This document shows positions 26,901-41,900 of a stretch of DNA of 64,000 nucleotides, piece after piece. This DNA comes from Vanessa cardui. Lineage: Eukaryota; Arthropoda; Insecta; Lepidoptera; Nymphalidae. The stretch is from NCBI RefSeq assembly GCF_905220365.1, contig NC_061129.1, positions 4,526,803-4,590,802 on the forward strand, in the 5' to 3' direction. The notes under the pieces were generated by a model, which saw nothing but the letters and a program-made list of their open reading frames with translations, did not search any database and was not told the origin of the DNA. The position numbers and the translations under genes were made by a program. The number at the start of each line of letters is the position of its first letter. The stretch's first letter is position 1.

Positions 26901-29900
26901 AAATTCAAAATAAGATTTTTATATTCGTTATACCAGCATTTAGTATTTTAAGATAATATATAAAGTAAAAATGTAGCCCATAAATGAACTACTATTTGAC
27001 AAAGGCCTATCGTTGGGGAGAAGGCTTGGAGCTTATCACCGTACTGCGCTAATACGAGTTGGAATGATCTCATGTTCTACTACATTGACGTATATTATTT
27101 CTTCGCAATATTTTTCGAACGAGAATAATTTAAAAAATAAACAAATTCGAATTCTTGGGCGGCTTTGAAACTACCTCTTTATCGCATGTTTAAGCCCAGA
27201 GCCATCTCCGATCATATGAGATTAACACTAAATTGAATATACGAATGACCTTGCACATAAATTGACTGATTCTATATGGATTCTCGTTTGGAAAGGAATC
27301 GACGGCGCGCATTTCAGTTCGGTTAGAAGTCACGACCGTGAGATTGAATCGACAACTACAAAGGCGGAGTCGACTGTGGGGATACAGATTGGTACGTTAA
27401 ACTGAACCCCGGTCTACAAACTATTATATTTCAATTTTTCAACGTTAGTCTGGCACAAACAAGCTCTACGGCCACTACAGTCGCATCGTGATCTGCGAAA
27501 TGGAGCAAAATGGCCCGAAGGCGACTGAGAGTCTCGTTTAAAAGAATATAAGAGTTTTAAAATTGTTGAATTTAACAAATGCTCTTTGAGTTTTTCCTGT
27601 ATATATTTTTTTATTCTCTTTGTCTTAAAATGCGTCTATTTTATAAGCTAGAGCAGGATTATCCATCTAAAATTTCATTCCGATCGATTTTTTACGCAAA
27701 AACATTCGTAGATAAAAATATACTTTAACTAACAATTTTGTTAAAGCTTTCACTTGAGAATGTTCATTTAAAAAAAAAATATTTAAGCAAAAAATCATTG
27801 GTCATTATCGGAATGGCTACAGACACTTCGGAACGAGCCCTCCTTAGAGACGCTGAGCAAGGAGACGTAAACAATTTGAGCCGCTGCACTCGAGCCGAAG
27901 CATCGGACCGAACGAACGCCCATTAACTGTATACTCATTGAATTCATTAAAAGAACTCTTAGATGTTCAAGTGTAATAAAAAAATATATCTTTGGTAATG
28001 TTATTGTCATTTTATTCTCATAAAAAAATACGGTAGCTATGCCATATTACTAAACCAAGTAATCTATTAACGAAAACAAAGTACAATATCCAAAACACGT
28101 AGATATATTTAATATATATTTAATAGAGTCACAAATGACAACGAGATAGATGTAGTATGATAGTAACAAACCTTGAAACTACAGCTCTCTTTGTGTTTCA
28201 TATAAATAAAGATATATCTTTAGTTACCTGGAACAAAATAGTAAGTTTATTAGAACATATATCAATCAATGCATAACATTAATAAAAGTAATTATTGAAA
28301 TTTAAACATCTGCGGTAAAATTCCATTTATAAATAAAATTAAACAAATGAAAGTGTTTTACAACAGACAGGTTATCAAAGGTTTTTAATTTAATTACAGA
28401 CCTAAAGGTACTTAGTATTCCATCCCAGCAGTCAGTCTTAATTAGAAATCGTAATAAGTTGAACTCAATGAGAGTACCTATTTGATAACCAAGGACACGA
28501 TATAAGCATTAGAGTTTAAAAATAACAATAAGAACTTATAAGGATATGGTTTTAACTTTACAAATATATAAATACATGATGTATGATGTATGTTTGACAT
28601 TTAGTCAAACGAATCTACATATATTATCAAAATTTTCCTTGTTATTTCATAGCGTTTTAATAATAAGAAGAGAAATTTTCCCTTATCTATACAAGAGTTA
28701 AATTCACGTAGATATCATAACAAGATTTCTACATCGTAATTTTAATTTTTCGTAACGGTTAGGTTTCATCGCGAAAACTTTTAGTGAACGTAAACTTTTC
28801 CCATTAGGAGAGGTTTACGAACAGCTGATGGAATGGAGAGCATCAACTTTTGCCTGTAAATAGTTAAGTGACAAAGAACTTACAACTACACTTAAGGTAA
28901 TGGCGAAGTCGGTCAGTGAGTTCGTGTAATTAATCAAAGTGATTATTTATTTCGCTTCATGGTCACAATGTACTACCATCCTGACGATTAGACAATACTA
29001 AAAATCCTTATTTTTCCATGGTGTTGCTGTAAATTAACTAACGAGGAATGAAGTTAATATAGATATAAAAATAGTCAATTAAATTATGAGAAATATGCAA
29101 ACGTACTGTTAAGACCTGGTCATCCTCGCAGATCGTGGCCAAAAAACCTGAGACAAACATTCGTAGAACAGGATGATCTACTACAGGTATTCAACTCAAA
29201 TGAAGTGCAAAATAACCTTCTTCTAACATTTAAAGAAAAAGTTTTTCGTGTCTATACACGCATTGGAAGATGGAAATCAGAACATTTTACAAATTTAATT
29301 ACGATTTAACTTTTTTTATGTTCATACAAAATAAGTATAATCAGAATATTGTTTGGATATTAATAGTTGAGAAAGAAACATGTTGATAGACTGAACACTT
29401 ATTTTCGTACGATAAGATTATTTTTTTTTTATCTTACACATAACAAAGATTAGAATCTTCAGAGATTCGAAATGCGAAAAGACAGCGACACAACTTTTGT
29501 CATTACAAAACTTGGAGTGAAGTTATTGTCGTCTGCAGATAAAATGTTGTTCAAATTTCCGCCGACTGCAAGCTGAAGGCGTAATTAACGTATTCTAGAA
29601 CTCGACCAAATTGGAAATATTTTCATTTGAAAATGCTATTATTTCTCTTATCAAATATATTTTCGTCGTTCGATTCAGATATCGAAGCAGTAAATTTTTG
29701 TTAACTATTATAAATTCACTCCAAACCATTTTATTGCTTATTACATCATATACTTAAGAACTATTATCAGTAAGGTAGAGCTTTAAAACGTTTTTTATTA
29801 CGAAAAAAACGCTGACCCGCTAATGGTGCAGAGGCAAATGCCACTATTATATTGCCGGGTCGTTACGACTCCTACCTCAACACGGAAATTATTATCATAG

Positions 29901-32900
29901 TCATAAATCACGGCTTCTTTACATAGTTAGCGCAAATTGCACTATTGCATGACATAATTTCGTGTCAGCACGTTACTTTGCTACGAAAATGCCAAGAAAT
30001 TTTAGTAATGTGACAGAAAGGAGCCAAAGATTTTATCTATTTGAATAACAGACTTAGTGTTTAGAGGATGGCGTAATACGGGAGTGGTTCGAATCGACGC
30101 TGGACAATGGTAGAATGCCCTTGAATTACCACCGGAACTATTGTCATCGAAGCACAATGGATAGGACTCGCCTGCAATGCAGCCGAGGCACGCGCTAGCG
30201 ACAAAAACGCAACAACTAAAGCGGAAAATTACTTTGGCTTAAAAATTACAAATATACTCCAACGTTTATTAATATTTGGTCCAACATTTGACCCCATGAT
30301 ATATTACTTTGTATCCTATTGATTGGTCAACGTATGTCATTCAATTAAGTACGAGGGTGGTGGTTAGGACCGGCAATGAACACGAGCGTAATGTAGATAA
30401 GCCCTGATCGATCCGTTTAGTCATGTTTCTCGAGATGTGATTAATTACAAGTGGTTATATTATGTTGGCGTGCGATCTCAAATAAATTTGTTGACAAAAA
30501 TTGATTGCAACTATAAATATGACTAATGATAAATATGAGCAGCTGCGTTCAATTTAAAAGGATTAAATTTAAATGTATATTACTGATACTGATAACCAGT
30601 TAATATTTTATTCTAATAAAATAAATAGCTATAAATTTTATAATATTTAATCAAATTCCTTTTATGAATCTATTTTTGTTTCGTTCGTAACGGGTATAAT
30701 ATACAATAAGGTTTTTTATCATTATTGTAATATATTATGATGTTAAAATTAAATGTATTTTTATTAAATAAATTCACTAAAACGTAATCTTTAATATAAA
30801 ACTTTGAAAATTATAAATGTTGACCTAATTGTGGTTTCACATCAGCCACTAAACTTTATAGTTTGTTTTAGTATGATAATAAATAATGTTAGTTATATTA
30901 TTTAAAAATAACAACTGAATTTTCGATGCATTAAACTTTACAAAAAAAATATTTAACGATCTCCTTCCCTTATTTCATTTCCTACAAACATAAGGTTAAA
31001 GAATTCGAACTGCCCGAGTCGACTCAGCGTGTTACGTGTATGGAAGTATTCACATACGGGGTATTTTACTCAGACGGAGCGTATAAATAATGTAGGTCGC
31101 GAGGCCGTGCCAGGAGCCGACATCGCATCCCTTCGTAAATAAATTCATCCGCACGCGTCTCTAATTATAGTAGCAAGCAATGAGGATTTGCGGAAAAGGT
31201 TATAAGACAAATATAGCAAGGCCCATTAACCGTTCAATCGAGCGATGATAATAGCATCTTCGTGTATTTATTAACTAGAGCTATTCAACCTTTGTAGTGT
31301 AAATTATTTATTATTCGATCAATTAATAAATATTTGAATCATTTTTAACGCTGCGTAATTTAGAATTAAATTAAACGCAACTTTAGATATAAAATTATTA
31401 ATTTTCGTTGCTAAAATCAGACCAGGAAAACCGTGAAGTGATTAAATAAACACAAATTATGTGGTTCTGTGTGGAGAATGAACCAATTACCAATCAGAAC
31501 ACCGCGACTGGACAAATTCACTTATAAAGGGGAACAGTTTGACCGAAAATCCATGCCGTATATTCTGCATCCTCTATCTGTATGATCTATATGGATATAG
31601 TGTTAGTTTCAACTCTATTATTTAACTATTCAGGATGAAAGCATTAAATCAATAGTTTTATTTTTGATATCAGAGTAGAGTGATATTGATAAGGCCAATG
31701 TAATTGTCCGAGGCTTTGATATGTCGATAGTGTTAGTATGCGGGCGCTTATGCGTCATCTCCATCGATCTGTTGAGATAATATTCAGAATGCGAAATATG
31801 GGGATATGTATTATGTTGTATATAGACCTAGATTCCCATACCCAAAGTCATTTGTCTATCAAATCCAAAGAGTATATGCAACTTACTGACAAAATATTTT
31901 TTGCTGTTCGTGCAGTGTCAAGTATTTTTTACAAGAACTGGCTTATAAAAAAGGGAACAAAGAAAACATTTGTAATACTTTATATTTCCTTACAGTGACA
32001 TTTGTAATATCATGAGCTTTGTATAGCTGTTTAAGCTAATATTAATAGAAGTTTATGTTTAAGAAAGAAAAATACTCCAAGAAATATACTTGAATCCTTA
32101 AGTGTTTTGAAAAACAAATTACGCTCAGTAAAAGGCAATTTGATAATTATAGAGACAACCGCTTTCGACATTTACAAATTAGCTAATTCTCGTCAAACGC
32201 CTCCCTTATTGAATCAACTAAGTAAAGGTCTTTTAATGTTCGAACATTTTGTATGTATTTTGGACGATGATAATTACTTCCAGTTATTTAACCGGTCCGA
32301 CCATTCTAAACAGTACAGCGACTTACGAGAATAAACTTGTTTTGTTACAAGATTTAATTAAACGAGACTACATAACATTCTGATATGATCACGTTTTAAA
32401 TAAACAAAAAGTAACTAGTATTACTAACATTAAAATATGACATTAAAAAATTTAAAAAGAGAATACCACTGAATTAACGTTAAAGAGAATATGCTCTATT
32501 TCAAGACAACTACATACGATATTTAATATTAAGTATGTAACCCTAAAAACGCTTAGGATACATACCGTGAGGGACCATTCTAATCGGCCCTACTCGGCTA
32601 TACGGGACAACCCTTTATCGGTGAGTCATTGAACGGGGCCGCCCGCGTCGTATTTGGGTTAAATAGTATTGTGTTGCACTACAGCACTCCATGTCAATCG
32701 ATGCAGGAAACAACAGGGATAAGCCGTTGAGTGTCGAGATCATGAGAAACTGCTGCATTGGTTACTTCGAAAAAAAAATTGAATAGATTTTACAGTCTGC
32801 TTCCCTATAAAGTATATGATCAAATATTTATTTTACTCACGTTGTTTTATCGTAAATTAGTACAAATGGATTCAACGTGAAAAGTTTTAAATGAAGTTTA

Positions 32901-35900
32901 AATTATACGTCTCATTTATAGAGAGTAGAACGAAATATTTTCTATAGTATCACATATGAGAAACATCAGAAAAATTATCGCACAATATAAAAAGTATAAA
33001 AAAGTAGAATCAGTATTTACACTATTCCACCAAACAAATTTTATAGACGTGTTAATTAAAAAACAAGTCAATTATTTATAAGTGCTATTTTTATAAATAA
33101 AATAATATTGAGTTGACGCTTGGCATTCATCCCACAAACAAAACGATAATCCATCATTTGCGATGACACATCACTAATTGATTTTCACATTTAGTCTAGT
33201 CATATGCATTTCCAAATATGTCATAGGGACGGGTCGACGGTAAACAATGCACTGTGACTCATAGAGTTGGTAATTAAACTGTTTTGTATACAATAACATC
33301 GTGAATTCATGATGTATCCGACAACAGATAATGGTAGAGAAATTTCATTTCAACGAGTATAATATAATTAAATATTCAATGTAGGGAGGTGAGAGTATGG
33401 GCTCGGTAATGGAAAATTGTCGTCGCTGGCAACTTCCTGTTACATTTATAGCACGTATAAATAATCCTTGCTCTAAAATATTAATGCAGTAACATTAGAT
33501 TCAACTTTCTCATCTTAGCCATAGAACAACATCACAAGACGATAGAATTATATTTAGGTCATGATTTTAGGTTTATTTTTCCACAGACCCGCAATGGAAC
33601 AGCGTGGTGGAATATGTTCTTCTCTTCAAAGGGAGAGAAAGCCTTAGCCCAGCAACGGGAAATTTACAGGCTGTTGTTGTTGTTATACTCATTACAAATT
33701 ATACGATAATTAGTTGAAAGTAAAAGCCTGTAAATATTCTACTGTTGGTCGAAAACCTCTTACAATGGGATGCCGAGATCACGGATCATCACGACTAATG
33801 TCTAAACGGTTACAATAAACCTCATAATTAATAAAGTAATATTTAACAAATCAATATTACCGATATTAAATATAAACATAACATGAGTAATTTCAACTAT
33901 GGTTCGAAGATAGAATTATTATTTTAAGTACGACATTAAGATACACGGGCAAATTGAACAGAAAAATCGTATATTTATTCGAGATCTCTTTTGGTAAAAT
34001 AAACATGTATATACTGATGTTATATAAAAATAAATGAAGCCAACGTTGTATACCTCGTTACTAACATTGATTTCGTGGTTATATTGAAGAAAAAAGTAGG
34101 TTAGAGAAAAAAAAAGGGTTCCCAAGTGGAACACGGCACAGATTCGATTAAACACAGCCTTTGCTCGACTAATGAGAAGTCCGATAACGGTCAAATTGGA
34201 AGTAATTGTTTCTGCCCCGAGTTTTTGTTGAATGCTAAATCTTTTATATTATACACTGGCTTTTATTAAACTTATTACTAAATACATAAAATATTCACAA
34301 TGTCACAAATACGTTCGTCCTTTACCAGTCAGATTAACTTCTTATTCTTTATTTAAATTGGTAGTTATGGTTGAATCAAAGGGTTTATTAAAGTTTTTAT
34401 TTACGTTTCGACATTTCTAGACTTCCATTATAGCATTTTTAGAATCTGTTTTTCTTTGTGTTTATATATTGTTATCGTTTTATTTTTATGTTATGTTAGG
34501 GAATATGTTGGCGGACGAGCCTATGGGTCACCTGATGATAAGTGGTCACCATCACCCCTTAGACAATGAAGCAGTAAGAAATATTAACCATTCCTTACGT
34601 CATCAATGCGCCACCAACCTTGGGAACTAAGATGCTATGTCCCTTGTTCCTGTAGTTACACTGGCTCACTCACCCTTCAAACCGGAACACAACAATAGTG
34701 GAGAGTACCTACCCAGGCGGGCTTGCACAAAGCCCTACCACCAAGTATACGTACTTTCATATACCATGTAGATACTATTTAATAGTACCAAATTTATTAA
34801 ACACGTAATAACATGAATGAATTCCGATTCATCGTTATCCGTAACGATTTTATAACTGTTTTTTTTTTCATAAATGTCTAATATCTCTCAAGTAAAATTG
34901 ATGATGTATATACCATTTAAACATTTAAAAAGTAACAAAAGCAAATTTAAATTAATATGTATAATTCAAATGCGTATAGCATGGCATTGATTACATCTTT
35001 GAATCACATCTATTTTAGTCTTAAATAAACATGTATTGAGCACGCGAAAGCTATGTTGTAACATTAAATACAAAAATGACGTAATATTTTCTTTATTGAT
35101 ATGTTTAATTACAATGGTGCTGTTGTATTGGCATGGGTTTTGTATAAAACTTGTCTTTTCAATACTCCTCTCCGATTGGTAGATATACTTGTTTTTTCAT
35201 CTAATAAATCTGCTCTGTGTCTTCGATATTATTAGAATTATTTTATTGCTTTTATTAGTTTTTTGTGACAGCCTTCATACATAGCATACCTACGGAACTA
35301 TAAATTAACCATAATGTAATCTATCCCTTATTTATCTTTAACAAAAAAAGATTAAAGAAGCATTGATTTATATATGTATTGAATTGTATATTTACGTGGA
35401 CAAATTTATATAACCTTAATGCATTAAACGATTTATTCGATCATATGTCGTTAGATATGTAAATATGACGCTGTCATATGACGACGCCTGAAATCGAATA
35501 TGACGGATGATTGCCATTACTTAGCGACAAATACTTATAAGAAATATATTATAACATTCTTACCATATCATGGATGAAATGAAAACGATTCCCTTGGTAA
35601 ATTATAAGACCGATCGTAATCTAGTATTGTATAATGAAAACATGGATAATTTGAATATGTTCAGATATATTTAAGCTAAGTGGGTTATAAATCACGTGGT
35701 TCCATGAGCATTAAATGCAAGCATTACTGTACACTATTCCCATTACGTTATTTTTAGTATCGGATCTGAAACAAATAAGTCTAACTGCGCCTTATTGTAA
35801 TCAACCCAATACAAAGTGGTGCACTTTCTAATACACGATTTATATATCTACTAAGTATAATAATATATGTTATAGATTAGATAAATGAAACTGATTAAGT

Positions 35901-38900
35901 CGTTGCTTTATTCATTAATGAACCAAAGAGGTTATTCTGTCAAGTAAAAACAAAACTTTTTTTTTGTCAATAAAGTGTCATGGTATATATTTGTAGTCAC
36001 AATACTATTTAACATTGCTATGTAGAATCCGAAATGATCGAACCTTTCAATAAAACAATTGAAAAATGAAGATTGTATTCCATATTTAATCTTCTTTAAA
36101 TTTGAATTCCTATTTCTAATAATGCCATTTTTATCGGCTGCCAGTGTTAACTTAGGTAATTGGAAAAATCTCATCTATCTTAAAATACGAAAGCAAATAA
36201 AACCGCTTTAGTGAATCCCGGTGAAGGATAGCGATAGGAAATGAGAATTACATCGGTCGTTCAATCTATTCGGTTTACCTTTGCTATTGAAGGGAACCGC
36301 AAATGAATTTGTAGGACAAACCTTTCGACTGTGTTGAGATGTCGAGATTGCGTTTGTCTAGTATGTCACATAAGACTGGTTTTATTTATTACGCACGACG
36401 TAATACTGAACTTTATATGTCGAGTTTATTGTGCAATCATATGGCATAAAAACCGGTCAAGTGGGAGTCGGACTCGTAATATATATAAACTCTTCGAATA
36501 TTCCGTAAAATATAAAGAAATTACGTAACAATAGGCACGATTCATACGTGGGTGAAAAAGTAAACTAACGTCATCTTTACAATATGTTTTAATTTATCTT
36601 TTATTATTTTAGTCCCCATAGAGTGTAGTATCTATAGAGTCCACTCAATCAAAAACACCCATTTCCAATATTCATCGTCCTAAACAAATGCAAACAACTT
36701 CTACTAACACGCCTAATAACCTTCCTGTGTGGGTTTCTGTAGCACTTAACGAACGGACTTCTCAACATAAAACGCTTTAACTATTTCCACACATTAGATA
36801 CGTGTCAATAGTATGGAAAATAAATAATTTATTTATCAATAGCACGACGTAAGGTATTCAATAATTAACGCTAAAATAATAATACAGATAATATTATAGA
36901 TAAAAAAAAATACCAGAAATATGAATCACTACTTAAGGAATTACAATCGCCGTTGTTTTCATAGGAACTTCGAAATAATTGTAATATATATTTGATAAAA
37001 TGTTTATAGTAATTATAAAGAAAATGATCCTATTGGACCAAGGAACAAAGCTCTGGCAAACAAATGGCAAGCGCCAACGCATGCAAATTGCTTATTGGCG
37101 CAACAATCAGATCGCGACTCCGGTCAGCCGTGCGGCCGATCGGTCGTTGACTCTGTTGACATGGCCAGAATACACTGTTAACAGCGGATATACAAAAAAA
37201 CTAAAACCTATTGTATGCCAGTGAACTATTAAACTGCTTAATAAATGTTTGTATTTAATGTATACATTAAAACTAAATACACACGTAATTGTATATTCAA
37301 ACAGTTGAACCATTCATTGCCTAAATAACGTATAATTAAGTACCTACGTATAGTTAACCATTATGCGCGCTAGAACGAGTGTATATTTACTCACTTAAGA
37401 CTCACACAAAATAAACGATAATCAAAATATCGGATCTAATTTCTTATTAGGAACCGTTCTTTCCCACTTAATAATATTAAATTGTATATAGCAAGAAAAA
37501 ACATAATATTTCATTCTTAACCTCTTCGATTAAAAGATACATCTGCTGTGCACGTACCACATACAAGCCATTTAACTAATTAAAATGGATGTCTAGACTT
37601 AAGTCAACTCAAAGGTTATAACTTATAAACGATTCAACACAACCTGCTAACTTTTTTATTTGGTAACAACATATCAAGTTTAATTAATCATTGTACCTAC
37701 GCTATAAAGAGACACTCGATCCACACATCGTCGCAAATAGCCGCAGACCCCATATGACGGGGACAAGGGTAGACGACAATGGATTATTTCCGCAGCCTGA
37801 CGTCTCATAAACGTCAATAAGGAAGGGCCTTTTAGTCTAATTTGACACTAGGAATACACGTGAGCTCCATCACGACTAGTAGATACTCCGTCGAGTAAAT
37901 AAACGTTAAGATAATTACGTTGTTCTAGCGCCGTAGTTATAATTGAAACTTAAAAGATCCTGAGATTTATTCTCAAGGTGGAGGAAAGGCGTTGGACGTG
38001 TTTTTTACAGTAGCTTCCTCGGCTCAAACAAAGATGCGGAACAAAGCGGTGAGAGCGGCTTTTGTGTAGATACTACGAGTACGAACACTTAACGCTGACA
38101 TCGGCGATGGCGACAGCGTCTCCGTCCACGGGGCCACTCTAAACAGGCCAACTTCAATTTAACAAGCAACACCATAGAATATAATTATATACGTGTAGTA
38201 ATGACGAATTGTTAACACAGGAATATGAGGATAATTTACATCGTACGTTAACTTCTGTCAAAGAAAGAGAACCCGAAGTCCGTACAATTACTTTAATGAC
38301 ATATCATAATCTTAAAAAATTCTGAAAGTGATGCCGTAATCGTAAAGTGCGATACAGCGGCGGTATGTGCATGAAGCGCAGAGAAACGACCTGTGTTCGT
38401 TAATAGCGATGTTTTATTGGCCTGGCCTAATTGCCTTCCGTCCCGTATTAATGACGTTTTCGTGCTGACCTAGATAAATTGTGCACCTACTGTTACTGAT
38501 TTTCGAACACAATTTTATTAAAATATTTATATACCTATATATAATTTATGTTGAAACAGCATTGATAGAAGTCCGTAGTTGTTACTACTGCACCGACCAA
38601 GAGGATCACAAAGTCATTAAACTATTGATGCATCTCGAGTATTTAAGGGACAATACCAATATTCACAGGAGCAAGCTCAGCTGTGTGCGGAATTTATTTC
38701 AATTTCGAAACGTTCCTTTCAATTCAATCAGCTGCCCCAACGTTTAAGAGGGAACAGAACTGTAATAGGATTCTGTTAAAGTGCTAAACATTATAATGAA
38801 AACCAGCTATCGGCTATTTCTTCTGTATTTTATTTACTTTTTTTTTTATTTGCGTTACGTTAATAATATATGATTTTATCATTTAAAATATTCAGTCTTG

Positions 38901-41900
38901 AATATTTAAAACTTTATTAAGCGAATTAAAAGCTATAAATAATAGACCTACCTTGAGACCGGTTGCGACGGTCGTGAGGTAATGTGTATGTATCGGAGTT
39001 ACAGTTGTAGCTGTAAAAACTAGTATCAGCACAGGTGAGATTACATCGAGTTACTCTACAAGCGCAAGCGAATCCGGTTATACCGCATTGATCAAGAAGA
39101 TTGGCAGAGACGAACATTCATACTCGATTCTGATTACAATTGATTACCGAGTCAAGTGTTTGAGTTTACCGCGCCTCTTAGCTGTCCCAATTAGTAAATT
39201 AACTAACTTAACGATATAGTAAAAACTAAGAAGATTTCATTCTTACAGTTATAAAATACTTACTTACCATGTTTTTATTTGGTAGAGCTCGATATTTCGA
39301 CGTTATCTACGGATGTTTCGTTCACGAGACTCACCTAATCTTATAAAAGATTTCATTCATTTCTAAATCTAGAACTGTAAAATTTGTATATGAAAATGCA
39401 TCATGAAATAAATTTTCATCGGCTGCGATAGCTATACATTTCTTACCAAAACGAAAATTTATACTCGGCAATGATATTGCTAGGTTGTTCAATAGTAAGG
39501 ATGTCGTCAGTAGCGCGAACTAATAAATGTAAAGCTACATACTAATTTCAATATACCACCAACTTGAGATCATCGGCCTCACGGCTTGAGTGACGCATGC
39601 GCTTCTCCCGCGCAACAACTAATTCACTGAATTTATAGCAGCTGCAAGGTCGCTTACGAAAAACGATCCGTTATGTTACAAAACCAATCACGACCGAGTA
39701 AACAATCGTATAAATCATATGAATCAAACTACTGATATAATATTTGCGATAGTTTATGCAAGAGTAAATTGACTTTTATAATTTACCCATTGTTATTCCA
39801 ACAACTATGAGTCTGAATTTGATTAAAATAATTTATTTAAAAAACAGAAATAAACTTTTGTAAATCGTCACTGATATAAACATAGCTGTTATTTCTTCAA
39901 ATAAAACACAAATACACATCTGTAATTTTGTAATTTAATCCGTTAATGGGTATAATCAATGGAAAAACAAAGTGTTGTACTGATTACGAAATTCAGTGAG
40001 GCATTTAACTGATAATGCATGCTGAAGAATGCGATAATCGTTTTAATACAAGATTCAAAAATTGCGTATTTATGACAGCGACGCAATCATCATTATCCGA
40101 AAAATGTAATTGAAAGGAACGTTTCAAAATTTAAATAAACTCAGCGCAGGGCTTGCTCCTGTGAATATTGGTACTGTCTCTTAAATACTTGAGATACATC
40201 ATAATTATATACCAATTTTATTTGCGGTCGGCGTAGCAGGTCTTCTCCTTCCATACTTCTCTATCGGACATCCATAACCATAAACATATCTTCTTTTACC
40301 CAAAATTAAATACATTAAATACTCGAGGTACATCAATGAGTTTAATGACTTTGCAATCCTGACGCAGTAGCGAAATAAAATCAAAGTGATCTCAATGATA
40401 TTGATGTTAAACCATGAGATGTACCAAAAACGTCAATACAATCGTGTTATCGTTGCATACACGTTTGAAGCTTTGCAATAATCCAATCACCGGGGTCCAG
40501 TTTCGCCGGCACATAACCTCTATTTACAGGTTAAGCCCGACCGGTCGAAGGCTCGTCGTTATCGAGTTAACGTTAATTTTCGCTTATAGCATTACTTCCA
40601 ATTTAGTATGCAGCTCCATCGTGTAATTCAATTCGACGGAAAGTCAATAGAGTTCATAATCAAATGCTGTCGATATTGATTAAAATTCTATTTATTTTAG
40701 TCAAAGAAGCTTTATCACAATAAATTTACATAAGTCGATTATTTTTCTATTAAATTCTGAGCTGAAATGATCCAGAGGTTAGAACGGGTGTATCTAATTT
40801 CAAATGAAAATCTACCACATTTGTATCGACCATTGGAGCAACATCGTGCAAAAAGGTTAAACAATTATCCTCAAAAGAAAATGCCTTAATCCAGTAGTGG
40901 GACTGTTTCAGGCAGCTACTTATAAAACAACCTTTCAACACTTATCCTATGTGATCCAATTTCAAAAGGCAAACAACCAGAAACAAGAAGGATTACTCAT
41001 AACCCTATGTTCGTTTTGTTCAGGTTAAAACTTAGCTACAAACATTTTACATATTTAGAGTAAAAGTAGCTAATTGTAATATTATCTGTTTCCTAAAACA
41101 GTTTGGTTTTGTACTTCAAACCCAAAATTAAATCTAATTTGGAAACAAAATTTTCATTCAATGGAAAACGAACAAACAAATTCTTTGAGAAATTAATCTG
41201 TTATAATTGCGTTATATTTATTAAATCCTGAAGTATTACAAGCTCGTCAAATTCCACAATCAGGGGCCAGAGCGTTTAAGTTATTAAGGAAACCTCGCTA
41301 CGGCCCTTAATGAGATTAACCGCCGCGCGACCACGTGACCCAAGTTAAACCAACTTTGGACTGGCGCCGTCTTTCACACTATTCCACTCTGAGCAGCTTA
41401 TCTTAATCCTGGCTCTATAAAGCAAATGACTCGAAATGCGGAAAATACAGGATTTTCATGAACCGTACAACTGGACATCGATCTGACGTTGAACGACGAG
41501 AACTTTTTTTTATGTGATCTTTAGCAACAAATAAAACTTTCCTGCAGCTGCTTGTTGACTACTTTTAGCCCATGCTTTTTTGTTATTAGTTAATACTATA
41601 GGCATCCTAAAAATGTCTTTGTTTCTATGTAACATCCCGTATAATTTATTTATTCACTTCTCGAATTATGACGTAGGTATAGAGCGACATTTATTAAAAA
41701 AGAACTTTTTACTTTCGCCGTAACTGTACCGCGTATGATATTTTTCGAGATAACATGTTCCCCATGTTCTCGAGAACAATCATCGTTTAAATATGCCCTG
41801 AGGTATGACAAGCGAAACGCTTGTATCAACTCGTGCGATCCGATGGCAGGCAAATGACCGTTCCTAAGCCCTTGATAGCATCTCATTTCACCGACGTATC

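Noticed and set aside
29933..29945. AATTGCACT, the seed of the miR-92 family
   Set aside because: Only the first bases match and no hairpin surrounds it.
37000..37224. Plus-strand frame containing QGTKLW, the same residues that begin GckIII exon 3
   Set aside because: Only these few residues agree. The strand is opposite to the gene and the following sequence bears no kinase motif, so it is chance and not a duplicated exon.
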